DNA from: Mesocentrotus franciscanus | Lineage: Eukaryota; Echinodermata; Echinoidea; Camarodonta; Strongylocentrotidae | Length of the DNA: 64,000 bases | Assembly: GCA_037976565.1 (NCBI GenBank) | Contig: CP137684.1 | Span: forward strand, 25,099,010 to 25,163,009 | Direction of reading: 5' to 3' | Shown here: piece by piece, positions 47,392 to 62,300 of the stretch | Layout of the letters: the number at the start of each line of letters is the position of its first letter | Position numbering within the stretch: the stretch's first letter is position 1 | The notes under the pieces: generated by a model | What the model was told of the DNA's origin: nothing | The model's database searches: none | The model's input: the letters and a program-made list of their open reading frames with translations, nothing else | Position numbers and translations under genes: made by a program

Positions 47392-50300
47392 GATGATGGT
47401 GGTGATGATGATGGTGGTGATGATGATGGTGATGATGATGATGATGGTAGTGATGATGATGATGACGGTAATGAGGATGATGGTGATGATGATGATGTTA
47501 GTGATGATGATGATGAAAACAACGACAATTGAAGTGAGGAACATGGTATGTAGATCTGAATTATCATCCGGATATTTCTTCTTAAACTGAACATAACTTG
47601 ACCTTTGACCTACCTTTATCAGGATGTTCTCTTCCTCTTCTACCAGGTTTCTCTTTCTTTCCAAAGATTCTCCCAAGAGAACCCTTTATACCAGATGCTT
47701 CTTTCTTCTTTAAGTTCTTATTGAGTGAGTCTTGTGAACTGTTAGCACTGCTATGAGGGCTGGGTGTACTGTTACTCTCCATAGAGTTTCTGCTAAAAGC
47801 AATACATGATATTAAAAACAACTTCAACAATCAATCTACGTGCATTTTAACACTTGAACAAATAACAAGTGATTTAGACCATACATATATTAGCATACTA
47901 TTAATAGGTTATTCTCCATTTGCTTGTGATTGTTATTACATCCCACTGAAATCTAGAGGTTCAGAATAATCAGTAACACTGTATAGCAGTATGTTGATTT
48001 ATTCATAGTGGGGAATTTAATTCTAGAAAAACTCTGTTCACCTCTTAACCTCAAGGAGTGGAAGGATTACTACAGCTTAAGAATGCAGGGATGTTTTGAG
48101 TAAAGAGAATTAAAATAACATTTATCTTCTCTGCGGGAGTGTGTATAAAGTAAAGAGATTATTTTTTTTGTCTCCATTGGTATTGGAGCTCCTTTCAGAT
48201 AATTACACTAATTCATCTGCAATTATGGGCAGAACATAAATAACAACATGTAGCACAAGTTTCTTTGAACTAAGTAAAACAAAATGAGACCTAATTTAAT
48301 AAGTCCAAGCAACTTTGTCCCGTATTTTACTTACCATATCTAAGATATTAGTACATCTAAGGGGTGTTTCACTAAGACTAAGGTCATCTAAAAATCATAA
48401 TTTCTAAGGTTTTTTCCCTCTAATTTACATCTGGTTCAAGACCTTTAAAGGACATAAACCACATACTGTAGTATAAGTCCAAGTCTCAAATATAACTTAA
48501 GTTTACAATGTAAGTAACTTTTTTTCTTCAACAATGAACTATCAAAAATGTAAATTCTGTAGATTTGTGACGTCCCTTGAGAGACCAATGGTGAGAACAA
48601 CCAGTGGCATGAATGGTCTGCCATAGTTCAAGTCCAACTTAAGTCGATCTTAGTCTTTGTGAAACACCCCCCTGACCATTATATAAAGTTAACAACACAT
48701 CTATGAGCTTAGATAAGACTAACTATACAGTGTCACTTTGTATGAGCTTAGATAAGACTAGCTATGCAGTGTCACTCTATGTGCAGAAGGACACAACACT
48801 TGGTAAGTTATATGTGACCTGCCCTTTAGTTGAAGTATTATGTTTACCTTCTCTGTTCATTTTGACTAGCTTGAGCTGTTATAACTGCAGCCATTTTCTG
48901 TAGCTGTTGAGATCTAGGTGACATAGGTGGACTTGGTTCACATCGAATCGGTCTAACTTCAGCTGTCTCCTTCTCCTTTGTGATTGGCTGAAAAAAGACA
49001 AATAAAGTCAATGAAATATAATAAAGAGAATTGACCATATAACTATAGAAAATGGACACATGGGTCATTTTATTTCCTAACCTCTAAATATGGGGGAAAC
49101 AGACAATAAATAAATTGAACTGCAGATGTTTTGATTGCATTTTGGAAGCTGCCATACAATGACAACCATTGGTATATTTAATAATCAGAAAGTTAATCTA
49201 TCTTGAGTTTGGATAGAATGTACCAGTACTGAGTATATTCAACAAAAAGAAAAGAAGACCTAAGAACATTGAAGGTGACTTTCACATTTGCAAACATATT
49301 GACACTACCTCTATGCAAGGAGAAAAGGGAAAGAAAGGGATACACAGTGATTCACTGATAAGAAATGGCTTTGACTGAAATTAGAGGATAGTTTAGAACC
49401 TTTGCAATCTACTCTTCTCATTGAACTGTTTGCCAAGGAAACCTCTTTCTAAAACTTTTGTTAAAGCAATGAATGTACATCTTTCAATATCCTCATCTGA
49501 CATCTCAATCTTATCACTACATTATACAGAAAAATGGAGCAATATCTCATTAGCATCTTCTTGACATTTATTAAGGACTATAGTTAGAATAACAGAGGGT
49601 GAATATCTCCATCAAGCAGGGTGATTTTCCTGAGTGTTTTAGGCGGTATTTATCTAGGACTCATAAAAACAATCAATCTCATCATTATGTTATTGTCTGT
49701 AGAGACTCAGGAGGGTATTTAATAACATCCTTCAAAAGCTAAACCCTTCTGGCTTACAGCAGATGGTCTATCAATTGGTGCTGTGACATTTGCTCCAGTG
49801 AAATTTACTTCAGGCTTTATTCCATCAAGAGTATAAGGTTGGGGTTAGGGTTGCAATGGTGTTTTAGGTAATGTTTATGATTAGGGTTAGGTATAGTTTG
49901 AGGACCGGGGTTTTCACAAAGATCCTAAGTTGAACTTATCTTTAAGTTGGACTTAACACTTATGGAAAGCCGTTAGCAGCTTTGAAAATATTCTGTAAAC
50001 AATATTTTGTAAAAGTTTATTTAAAAGGCATAAAATGTTGTTTCAAATCATTCATATTTTCTATTATTAAGGAGATTTCATGCCCTTGATGTGGAATTTA
50101 TGAAAAGTCTAAAATCCTTGAATTTTTGCTTTTGAATATATTTTATTTTAAGGCTACAAATTGCTCTCCATAATGTTTAAGTCCAACTAACCACAGAGTA
50201 GTTGTCACAGGAGCAAAATATTGTTGTACCATCAATCACATATAGAGATCTGATCATGCTAGAGATCATACATTGTTAATCATAACATTGATATCATCAA

Positions 50301-53300
50301 GGAGACAAATACAATGCAATCGGTTAGACACTATACTTAACAAGCATTCTCAGTTACACAGATACTTCATTCATATTATCTAAACATAAACACTTTATAT
50401 CTGGACATTTATCATTCGTAATACTTAGTAATAGGAGAATGCATTCACTGTTTAGTAATAGGAGAATGCATTCACTGTTTAATAATAGGAGAATGCATTC
50501 ACTGTTTAGTAATAGGAGAATGCATTCACTGTTTAGTAATAGGAGAATGCATTTACTGTTTAGTAATAGGAGAATACATTCACTGTTTAGTAATAGGAGA
50601 ATGCATTCACTGTTTAGTAATAGGAGAATGCATTCACTGTTTAGTAATACAAGAATGCATTCACTGTTTAGTAATAGGAGAATGCATTCACTGTTTTCCA
50701 CACACCATTCACACACTGCTTTGACTATGGAGAATATAATTCACAGTCTAAGCATAAAAGAGGGTTTGGAATACAAACAATGTGTAATCTAATTTCAGAT
50801 GAATAAAACATTACTCATGAAATCCCATTTGGACAATGCAATGGAATGGTATGCATGGTTGGATTAAGACACATCTGGTTTCACTTAATAGTCCTTCTAT
50901 TAGAGGGCGCCAAGGGTCAATATCTTTGTTACATATTAATGTCTGTAGCGCACCTACTAAACAAATTGGGTCAGGTTATGAAAGGAAAATATCAAAATTA
51001 ATATCATGACAACAAGAATTTTAGCTTGTTTATTTCACTACAGAGTTGTGGTATTATTATAGAATGGTGTTAACAAATCTGTGGACTTCATATACTTATT
51101 GAGTCAGGGTTTAAACTTGGACTAATTAATACCAGCCCTTCCATCTAAAATATCTAAAATGTTAAAAATGAAGAATTATTACTCTTGCCAAATTTCAAAT
51201 TTGGCCCCCCAAAAAAGCGTTTTTAACATTTATGTATATGTAAAGGACTGATAAAAAATGGAATGTCAGAAACAGGCACTGTGGAATTTATGACAATTAA
51301 TGGTATCGGTATTTCTGTTTTTATAGTCATTCTAAACTCATATCTAGCATTGATCAAGAATGCAGTCAGCATTCTTCCTGTAAAAATTGTGTGAAAAGAG
51401 CTTTTTTCCAATTCATTGCACCTTTTCTCTCCAAGTTCCTATACACCTGCTCTTACTTCCAAAGTCCAAACCCATATAACCTTGATGTTTCACCATAGTA
51501 CTAATGGGGAGGGGACGGGTACAAATCATACTTTGAACTCAAAGAAATGAAAGGGTCTTATTCAGTGAAACACGGGTTAGGGGTGTATAATAATTCAAAC
51601 AAGAAAAGTTAAGGGTAGGGAGAATTAATCAGTGAGTGTAAAGATTACTAAGATCACAGGGTACAAAGGAAGTTCACTGAATCCAAGGAAAATGCTAAAA
51701 TGAGTCAATCAATGACATGATTTTCATTCTCATAATTTAAATGAGTTAAAAATTTATTGCAACTACCATATCATTGTTTTGATTTTAATGACGTAAACCA
51801 CTGTAATCATTAACATCAAATACCAGAATTGACCTTCTTCCTATTATACAATGCCTATTAGATGCTACTCCATTTTTAGTGTACTACTCAGAACAGTTAA
51901 CAACAGACACAAAAGACATGACAGACACAGCATTTGTAGAATTAGAGGGTTTTCTTCTGGAGTTGGTGAGGTGTTCCCTGAACAATGATTACCTACTGTT
52001 CAATGATTAATTGCATTTTGTGTTTAAAGATCAATGTCAACTGGCCTACTGTTCAATGATTGATTGCATTTTGTTTAAAGATGAATGTCAAATGGCCTAC
52101 TATTCAATGATTGATTGTATTTTGTGTTTAAAGATCAATGTCAAATGGCCTACTGTTCAATTATTGATTGCATTTTGTGTTTAAAGATCAATGTCAAATG
52201 GCATACTGTTCAATGATTGATTGCATTTGTGCTTAAAGATCAATGTCAAATGGACTACTGTTCAATTATTGATTGCATTTTGGGTTTAAAGATCAATGTC
52301 AAATGGCCTACTGTTCATTGATTGATTGCATTTTGTGTTTAAAGATCAATGTCAAATGGACTACTGTTCAATTATTGATTGCATTTTGGGTTTAAAGATC
52401 AATGTCAAATGGACTACTGTTCAATGATTGATTGCATTTTGGGTTTAAAGATCAATGTCAAATGGCCTACTGTTCATTGATTGATTGCACTTTGCGTTTA
52501 AAGATCAATGTCAAATGGACTACTGTTCAATTATTGATTGCATTTTGTGTTTAATGATCATTGTCAAATGGACTACTGTTCAATGATTGATTGCATTTTG
52601 TGTTTAAAGATCAATGTCAAATGGACTACTGTTCAATGATTGATTGCAATTTGTGATTGATTGTATTTTGTGTTTATAGATCAATGTAAATGTAAAATGT
52701 TGAGGTACATGTATGACACAAAGATCTGTTATACTACAGTCCAATAAATGCTTCAGTTATATACCAGGGACCCGTCTTAGAAACAATTGCGAGTAATCGC
52801 AACTTATTTGTGATTGATATCAATTGCAACTATGTACATAGGAGATATGAGACTGCAAACTTGTGATTGAAAGAGGACTTGCAATTGATTTGGATCAATC
52901 GCAACTCTATATAAGACGGGGCCCAGGATACAGAAAATTGTTTATTGCAAGACAATCATTTGGATTAGATGAGGGGCTTTTGAAATGAAAAAGTTTGGAC
53001 TAAATACAATTAACTTGGTGAAATACATTTAGGAGAGATATGAGTTGGTACACTTAGATAACCATATACAGTCATGTACAAGAGAATACTCACACAATAA
53101 AGCAATGGAGGCATGAATTGTATGTTGACAAGTTTGCATTCAAGACAAAAAAAATGGAGAAACATATTTCAGCTTCAGAGCTAATTCAATGGTTCACTTC
53201 AGTTTTTAATTTTGATCTAAGGCAAAACTCTGTGTTTTTGCAAAAAAGCTATAAAAGCCAAAATGAGCTAGCGGTAATGAACTTCTACAGGAGCTTTTGA

Positions 53301-56300
53301 GACTTGTTTTTAGGAAAGCCATTTTGTATTCAAATTATTCCCCTAATTAGATGAAGACAAGTATAGAGGACGCCCGGTGGCTAAATGATGCATGAATGTG
53401 ATGATCTATAATGCTCCATGCTATACCCTCATACAAATACCAACATGAGTCTGGAATGAAGAATAACATGCCAGTTTAGTGATCTCAAAAAGCTGAAAGA
53501 TGGATAGAATACTTTCTTGGATTAAATGATGACAAAAAATAATTTTTTGGACATAAAACCTTGAAGTTGAGTGTTCTAGGTTCCCATACGGCGTCGCTCT
53601 GTAAAGCAAACAATTATACAGGACTCAATATAAACTCATCTAAACACATCAAATCATTGGCCTTTATAAGTCAACCTTCATCAATTGTATCTGGCAATGT
53701 ATCAGTTTTGACTTACTAAGTACTAAGCAAAAAATCAGAACTGTTGTCAAAATACACTTAAAACATGAGCTCTAAAATTAAACCCACTACATTGTACACT
53801 AGTATTATGAGTGGAAATGGTCTCACACAGAACCTTTTCTTCACATCTAAATGCAGTTGACAACAGAAGAAGGTTTCAATGTTTCATAATGAAATTTAAA
53901 AGACAGAGTTGGTTTTTAAAGTTAGATAGACAACCTCTGCAATCACTAGATTTGAATGAATGTTTAATTAATCTGTTGATAGGTTAGAATAAAATACTTT
54001 TACAGTTTGATTAATTCCTTATATCAATTTACCATATGTACACAATCAATCATGTATATATCCACAAAGCATGATGCATATTATTAGATCTAATATTTCT
54101 TGGATACAATTCCAAAACCTATCATCATGCCGTAAATGGGATTAACATAGAATATCAAGAAGTATTAGTTATAACAAAATTATATATATTGGATGTAAAC
54201 AGAGCATTGTTTTCTCTTGCATTCATACACATTGGATAAATACAAAACACAGAAACATATGGAAAATGACTGGGGAACATTAACAACAGAAAGTTAGAGA
54301 AACTTGTTTCAACCCACATAGAATTACTACCGGTACATATACAGTCAAACCTGTCTATAGCGACTACCCAAGGGAAACACAAAAAGTGGTCTTTGTAGAC
54401 AGGTGGTCACTAAAGCAGGTTTGACTGTATTTTCAAGTACATTACAATAACAACAAAATGAGAAAGAAAGGAAGAGAAATAGTAATAAGTGCATGGTACC
54501 CAGATATATCCCAAACATACATAGGTCAAGGGTTAAGGATGCAGACAAAACAAATCATGAACTCAATATCAAAGACTGATCAGTATTGAAAGTAATGCAA
54601 AGTTAGTAAAAGTAGAAGACAGACATTTGCATCTTAATACAGTTATTGACATGTATTTATTCAAGCCATACAATTGCCCTATTGAAGAGTAATATTCGGT
54701 TCTTGTATAGCGCATATCACATTGTTATAATGTCCCTATGTACTTCCAAAGAGCTTTGGAAATTATTACCCTAGCTTTAGCTCCGGCAGCCGTTATCAGC
54801 GCACAGTGCATTTCAAGGACTAATCCTACCAGGTACCCATTTACCTCACCTGGGTGGAGTGTGGCAAATGTAGATTAACGTCTTGCCAAAGGACATTAGT
54901 GCCGCGGCGTGACTTGAACCGCGGACCTTGTGATCCACAGTCCGGTGACGTATCCACTCAGCCACGAAACCTCTACAGTAATGTTGGACTGCTTTAGCTT
55001 GACAGGTTTGATCAATTAAATTCATGTATATTCAAATAGATATGTCTTCAAATTGTTTTCTTGATAGTGGTGATTGTGCAAACCTGGGCCCCATTTCACA
55101 AAACTTGTCATCAGTGACAAATGACAGTTTTTGTTATAAGCTAGTGAAATCCTTGCTTCTGATTGGTTATCAGCAGATATATCACTGATTATTGTCATTT
55201 GTCATTGAAAGGCTTTGTGAAACGGGTCCTGGTGACTACCGAATTTGCTCATTCCCATAGGTATAATACAGGGAGCACCCGGTTCACATAGTCAATGTGT
55301 TAATAGCAGATATCGCACAGGTCTATCAACAGAATTCATAGTTTGCCTTGCATACACTGGGTATCTACCAGTGATAATTATTTCTAAATGTTACAGATAG
55401 AAGAATAGATAAAGAATAAACTGAAAACAAACATGGAGTCACTAGAAGTTCTGATGTAGCCAAGGTAATAGGTGTATTGTGAATGAATTAAAGAGATCTT
55501 AGCAATACATTATCTTTGCTTTACAAAAAGATGACACTGTTGTCCTTCAAACTTAAAAGAAATCTCACATTAATATGAATCGAAGAAACACTTCAAAGTC
55601 ACTTGTTCAGGGATCATATTTTCTATTTGTTTCCCTTTTTTCCAAATATTATTTCTTTACATCAACAACACTTCAATTTTATTCAAAATCTTATCAGAAG
55701 CATCATGATTGGTTCATCTGGGTGAGAAGCATCATGATTGGTTTGTCTGGGTGTTATACGTTTGAAAGAATGAACACAGTTGACACTTGACAGTCATGCA
55801 ATCACAAGTACTCTAAACAGAGGCATGCAATGAGAGATAGATAGATAGATAGTATGAATTGATATATCACAGGGGATGGGAAGGATACAACCAAGGAAAG
55901 ATGCATCATGATAACCTGTTACCACATCCAATTTACTTTCCTAATCATTCTGAATTAATTTGAAATTATCAATATAATTATATCATCATCTCTAACCATA
56001 ATTCCATCACTATCTGCGGTTGTTATTATTATTCTTATGCTTGGATTCATAATCATAATTACATTACAATACATAGATATAAACTAACTGGGACCCTTCT
56101 GTAGCTGGGAAGACAACCCTTCAAATTCTGAAAATAAAAATCCTTATTAATGAGACTATTAACCATGATGACACTGTAACCATATATTAATGATGGACAT
56201 TTTAATGATCCTTTTTAGTTTAATGAGGAAGATATGGATTTATAAGATTGACAGTTAATTATCTCTTCACCTAATTATGTGCTATCAAATAAAATCCTTG

Positions 56301-59300
56301 AATATTGCACCTCTACGTAACTGACTGAAGGTTTTGGTTTTTATGGAAGAATGTCTTCTGGGTGGGCATGATTATTTTTGTAAAGTACATTAAGGCTAAA
56401 ACCAAACAATGAGCTTTGTTTTACTCAGAACAATATACATAAACTATATTTTATGTAAACCACAAAGTGTATTTCAATCGATTGAATTGTTTAAAATTCA
56501 ATCACTTTCTATAATTACAATTTGTTTAAGTTTAGGTTTACATATGTTTTTTTGTATTACATGTAGGTGACAAAGATGATTTCAGAAAATAGATAATTAA
56601 TCAAACAATATATATCAAGCAAACAAGTATAAGGGAGTGGCTAAGCAAGGTGATTGCCATGGTAACAGGTCAATGGGGGAGGGGGCTATCAATGGGGAAC
56701 ATAATGCAACATATGCCTTCTATACCTTCTGCCAATATTGAAGCTCCGATTCTGAGAGGGACATAGAACGATTGTGCACATATTTGGGCTGTGTCACAAA
56801 AACAGAGAAAAGGAGAAAGTAGCAGGATTTGAGAAAGCAAGAGAACAAGAGAGAAAAGGAGAGCAACAGAGGAAGACAGAGAGAAAGAGACAAGGATGGG
56901 GAAGTATTGGGGAAAAAATGAAGAAATATAGTTTTGAAACGCACAAGAAATTTTTCAAGTGTGAAAAAAGTGTGAATACTGCAAAATGAATAATAAATCA
57001 AATAAAGTAAATAAAGACAATCGTGTGCATTTAGCGCTAGCCTTGGCTGGAGATATAGGGAAAGTATGAAGGGAGGCCATTTTTTAAATCTTCTTAATTT
57101 TGAAGTTAGATTTAGATGACTGCCTATTCAGCAAGTAAATATTCTTGTTTAAATACATAATTATATGAATCACAATTTATAGTGTTTATCCAAAAGTCTT
57201 TTCCCCCCATTTTCAAATAAATTGATTCTTATCTAATTTTTAAGCTTTTACTGTAAGCAGAAACAGCCATTGCAACAAGTCATTAATATTTCATATTTGT
57301 CAGAAGAAAAAAAAGAGAGAAAAAAAGAATAAACATTGTGCATGTTCTACTGCTTTTCTACTTTAGTGCAGTGCATTGAATGCCAGCCAGCCAGCATTTT
57401 TACTATTCTCTGTGCAAACAGTACTTACTATTGTCTATTAAAAAAAATATGAAAGATAATAATAACTGCAATTTTAACACAACTGAATCAACCACAAGAT
57501 TTAAGCTCCTTGACATGACAGTAATTGACATTATTTGGCATGAATAACAGGTGACTAACACACATACACATTACTGTGAGCCTTATAGCAGAAAAAACAA
57601 CTCATCGATGCCACAAATATATTGTACGTTGTGTGATTAAAACCAATTAAAATATACATCAGACCCAAGCTTGATGCTTTCTTATATCTCTTTCAATATT
57701 TGTTAACTTAAAATGTTACACCATCACTTGGAAGTTGTAGAAACATCATTGTTACATCATTAGATGTATTAAAATGAATGAACCTCACACACAGCATCCA
57801 GGGTTGAAAAGAGAAGAGGGTTAAAAAGAAAAAGTCACATCTAGAAAAAGATTTTAATAAGAGGTTGAAAAATCTTTAGTTCATCATATCTTTAAATCAC
57901 ATCACACAATCAACTCCTGGGGGGTGTTTCACAAAGACTAAGATCAACTCTAGTTGGATTTGAACTATGGCAGGCCATTCATGCCACTGGTTGCTCTCAC
58001 CATTGGCATTGGTCTCTCAAGGGATATCACAACTCTACAGAATTCACATTTTTAAATACTTTATTATTGAAGTTTAAAATGTTATCTAAAGATCACAATT
58101 TCTTTAGCTTTTTTCCTCTAATTTTACATCTGGTTCAAGACTTTTTAAGGGCCTAAATTGCCTGCCATAGTTCAAGTCCAACTTAAGTTGATCTTAGTCT
58201 TTGTGAAACACCCCCTGGGCTTTATCTCAAAGAGAAAGCTGATCAATCCAAATTATTTGAAAGCCCTTCAATTAAAACACAAAGTTACAATCACCCATCT
58301 CTTATATACCAAATTGCGATTGATACAAATCAAATATTTAGTTGCAATCAATTCCAATTGATGGCAACTCCGTAAATTGTAAATGATTACAACACTACTC
58401 ACCCTTGATGCAATATCATCCACGTCGCTATCGTATCCTCTTTCCCGTACACCATAAACAGCGCCCCCTAGTGATGATATATGTGGTTGGCTAGCGCTAT
58501 GTTTATAGTGACTGGTAAGAGGTGATGCGGGTTCAGCTTGGTGGATTCTTCTGACGGTGACCGGCGTCGAATCAGCGCTCTGAGGGGGTGATTTATTTTC
58601 CCCTGTACGAGGCTGAGGTGGAGCTTGATCGGCTGTTGTCATCATTAACATACTCCCTGTCGAGAAAAACAAAGAGATTATTATGATTGATTATCACAGC
58701 CACATGTGTGCTTTACCAGCAGGCAATGTGAGAATATATTAAACTTTTTCTCGCATCCCGTAACGTGTGCATGATATAAGTAAGATTTGTTACAATAAAA
58801 AGTGGATAAATAATCCTGATATTGACTGGCTGATTTCAGGTAGTGATATGAGACTATGTGATTCTCATTACAACCATTCTGCCGTCATCTTCAACTCAGA
58901 CAGTATAGTATCGTATCCCCCTTCTCACTACATACCTGGTAGTGATATGAGACTATATGATCCTTCATACACAATTCTGCCCTCATCTTCAACTCAGACA
59001 GTATAGTATCGTATCCCCTTCTCACTACATACCTGGTAGTGATATGAGACTATTTGATCCTCCATACAACCATTCTGTCCTCATCTTCAACTCAGACAGT
59101 ATAGTATCATATCCCCCTCTCACTACATACCTGGTAGTGATATGAGACTATGTCATCCTCAACACAACCATTCTACCCTCTTCTTCAACTCAGACAGTAT
59201 AGTATCATATCCCCCTCTTACTACATACCTGGTAGTGATATGAGACTATGTGATCCTCCATACAACCATTCTACCCTCATCTTCAACTCAGACAGTATAG

Positions 59301-62300
59301 TATCATATCCCCCTCTCACTACATACCTGGTAATGATCTTGTAAGTGACCTAGGCTCAGGGTTCCAGTATCGATGACTAGGGGAAGTCCCATATATATCA
59401 ATATTATCAACGCTTCCTACCCGATGCTCTAACTCCTCAGCTCTTTGCTCAGTGCTAAATTTCTCTTCTTGTATTAGTCTGTGGAGAAAGAAAAAAATAT
59501 AATGATTAGAAGTACAACCTTTGACATTTCTAACACTACAAGTCTGGTTTAATGACCGAATTTCTCATCTTGAAGTCTGTCAGATTTTAATAAAGTTTTG
59601 TGTTTGTGATATCACAATACTGGGTGGTTTTGTTTGTATAAGACTGAATGAATAAAAGTCAAAATGAAGTGTAAACTTCTTTTGTGTGAGAATATTTGAA
59701 GTTTCTTGATGAAAAGGTATACTGATAGTTATACTGATAACAAACATATCCTCTTCAATACTACGATACCATCAGTACATCAAAAGAATGGTAAAGAATA
59801 ACAATAGAGAAAAGAAGACTCAAAAGGCAGTCTTCCTACTAATCAGGTTGACATCCTGACAGTGTATTAAAGATACTATGTCCCTTTTGCAGCCAACATC
59901 AAATTCTGTAGAACTTTGCAGGAATTATGAATATGTCATGTATGTCCTATCTGTGAAATTTAAACGTTAGCCGTGTTCTAATATTCAAATTATGCAAGTA
60001 AACCTGATTACTTGCTAGACTTCACTGTCAGACACTATTGAGTGACTGACTGGCTTTTTTTCATCTTTGGTAATAACATACATAAAATGAGCTGTAAAGG
60101 ATACATGAGCAATTGTCTACATCAATAACCCACTTCTTGTAGGCCTAATGGCCAAAATTAAACTGATTGAATCTTTGCGCAGCATAAAATGTACGACCAT
60201 TCGGTACAAGGGTCTGAAAAATCAGACTATTATACTTACTGGCCCTATAGCTCCTAAGTCGATTCGACAACTAATAGTCGTTATTTTCTCACTTAAAGAC
60301 ATTTCCAAGCCCACTTTTTTTTAGGGAAGTTCTAAATTAGTATTGTCTTTCAAATGCTTTTGAAATTTAACCTTTTCATTTTTTTGGCCTGCAGATGGGA
60401 CATAGTAACTTTAAGGGCAAGTATCTTCCACATTACAATACAGAAAAAAGACTTCACAGGCAGTCTTCCTAATAATTAGATTGACATCATGACAGTGTAT
60501 TAAGGGCACTAAAAAGATGGAGCCATCAGTGACCAAGCAGCAACACCTCTGGCTCAGATTGAAGAGGAGGAAAACATCATCTTGATACTTGATACTGACA
60601 ATGGTGACATTCACATTCCATTAAAACATATATTTAGAATTTGTTTGCAACACATTGTCAGTATCTTTCTCATTAAAAGAATGAAGAAGTAATGGCTTGA
60701 GAGGCTTACTTGATTTCATTATTGATAGCATCCAATTGATCTTGAAGCATAGCTGCTAACGTCTGAGCATCAGTTTGACCCTGAGGTGATAACATATCAA
60801 CCGCTGAGAAGATATCAGCGTTATCATCACCAGCAGGAGATGAGCTCTCACTCTCAAATGCTTGAGCTATGTTTGCTAACACATTAGCTTGCTCTGCTTT
60901 CTCCCATTCCTGCTCATTCAACGTGTGTACCTGCTGAAATGTAAGGGTGAAGGAGGGAAAAGATGAAATGACAAAGGACAGTGATAGACAAACGGACAAA
61001 CGGACAAGTGTTACAAGGGTTTGTAACAAAAAGAATGAGTGAAGGAGGGAAAAGATGAAATGACAAAGGACAGTGATAGACAAATGGACAAACGGACAAG
61101 TGTTACAAGGGTTTGTAACAAAAAGTATGAGTGAAGGAGGGAAAAGATGAAATGACAAAGGACAGTGATAGACAAATGGACAAACAGACAAGTGTTACAA
61201 GGGTTTGTAGCAAAAAATGAGTGAAGGAGGGAAAAGATGAAATGATGAAGGACAGTGATAAAGAGGTGGACAGACAAACGAACATGTGATAAGGCTCAGA
61301 ATTGTGAATGGGGAGGGGTAGAAGAGTTGAACATGTATATAAAGGAAGTGAATGACGGATTGACAGTACAGTGTATGTATCATCAATAATGAAGGGATGG
61401 AGGGAAGGGCAGATAAATTGAGGGATAGTTGTTGAATGAAAACACAATGGAACGAACAGATGATGGATAACATAGGGAGATGACGGTAAGTTTTACATCA
61501 ATGATTGAATGAATGAATGAATGAATGAATGAATGATTGAATGAATGATTGAATGAATGAATCAATGAATGATTGAATGAATGATTGAATGAATGAATCA
61601 ATGAATGATTGAATGAATCAATCAATGAATCAATGAATAATTGAATGAATGAATGAATGAATGATTGAATCAATGAATGATTGAATGAATGAATCAATGA
61701 ATGAATCAATGAATGATTGAATGAATGAATCAATGAATGATTGATTGAATGAATGAATGATTGAATGAATGAATGAATGAATGAATGAATGAATGAATGA
61801 ATAATTGAAATGAATGAATGGATAAATGAGTGATTGAGAGAAAGAACCACATCCAATACAAAAGTGAGAAATCATGATACACACATCACAATTAAATCAA
61901 AATCAATGAATTAAAAACAAATGAATTTGAATCAAATGAAATCATCAAAATAAATAATGTAAAAATTAAGAGTATACATACACAAGTAGATGATATCAAA
62001 ATACAATACAACAAAGGTACATTGATTAATAGATGCAAATATTTGATGATTCCACCAGACACAGAAAGACAAGATGAAAAAAGATTGTGAGATGGGAGAA
62101 AAATCAAAGAGAAAACCAAACAGGTGTGAACAAGAATGCTTTGCTTTCATTCTAAGTGATGAACATTGTACTACACTATATACCGGTACAGAGAATTTGA
62201 TCACATTCACACTCCCAGATAAGAACGTTTTTATAAATGATCCAAAAGAATATTACAGCTGGACCATTCCGTCATTGGCTATTTGAAGCCGTTTTGTTGC

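Larger units (their letters stand above)
45173..47613 (-). other. liprin-alpha intron with two tandem repeats
   Basis: 2.4 kb. It contains a 54-bp repeat at 46327-46680 and a GAT/ATG trinucleotide tract at 47216-47516, the latter about 100 bp from the exon at 47614. No exon seen. Confidence 0.75.
48988..56725 (-). other. longest liprin-alpha intron (7.7 kb)
   Basis: No exon recognised. Contents: a 27-bp repeat (50425-50697), a 53-bp repeat (51990-52690), MITE-C (52767-52924), a short mariner-type MITE (54342-54427), a tRNA-derived SINE (54690-54977) and an inverted-repeat element (55084-55232). A possible diverged MITE-A relative begins GGGGTTTTCACAAAGATCCT at about 49908. Remaining stretches look unique and non-coding. 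Confidence 0.75.

Noticed and set aside
47171..47676. Poly-Met, poly-Ile and poly-Ser frames up to 164 codons
   Set aside because: All come from the (GAT)n microsatellite read in different frames.
50354..50792. Long frames on both strands with a nine-residue period
   Set aside because: Product of the 27-bp tandem repeat in a liprin-alpha intron; both strands are open, which marks a simple-sequence effect.
60706..61856. Long minus-strand frames rich in Phe/His/Ser upstream of the exon at 60933
   Set aside because: They translate the 92-bp and tetranucleotide repeats. Only the part below 60933 ([11 protein letters not shown] onward) is a real exon.
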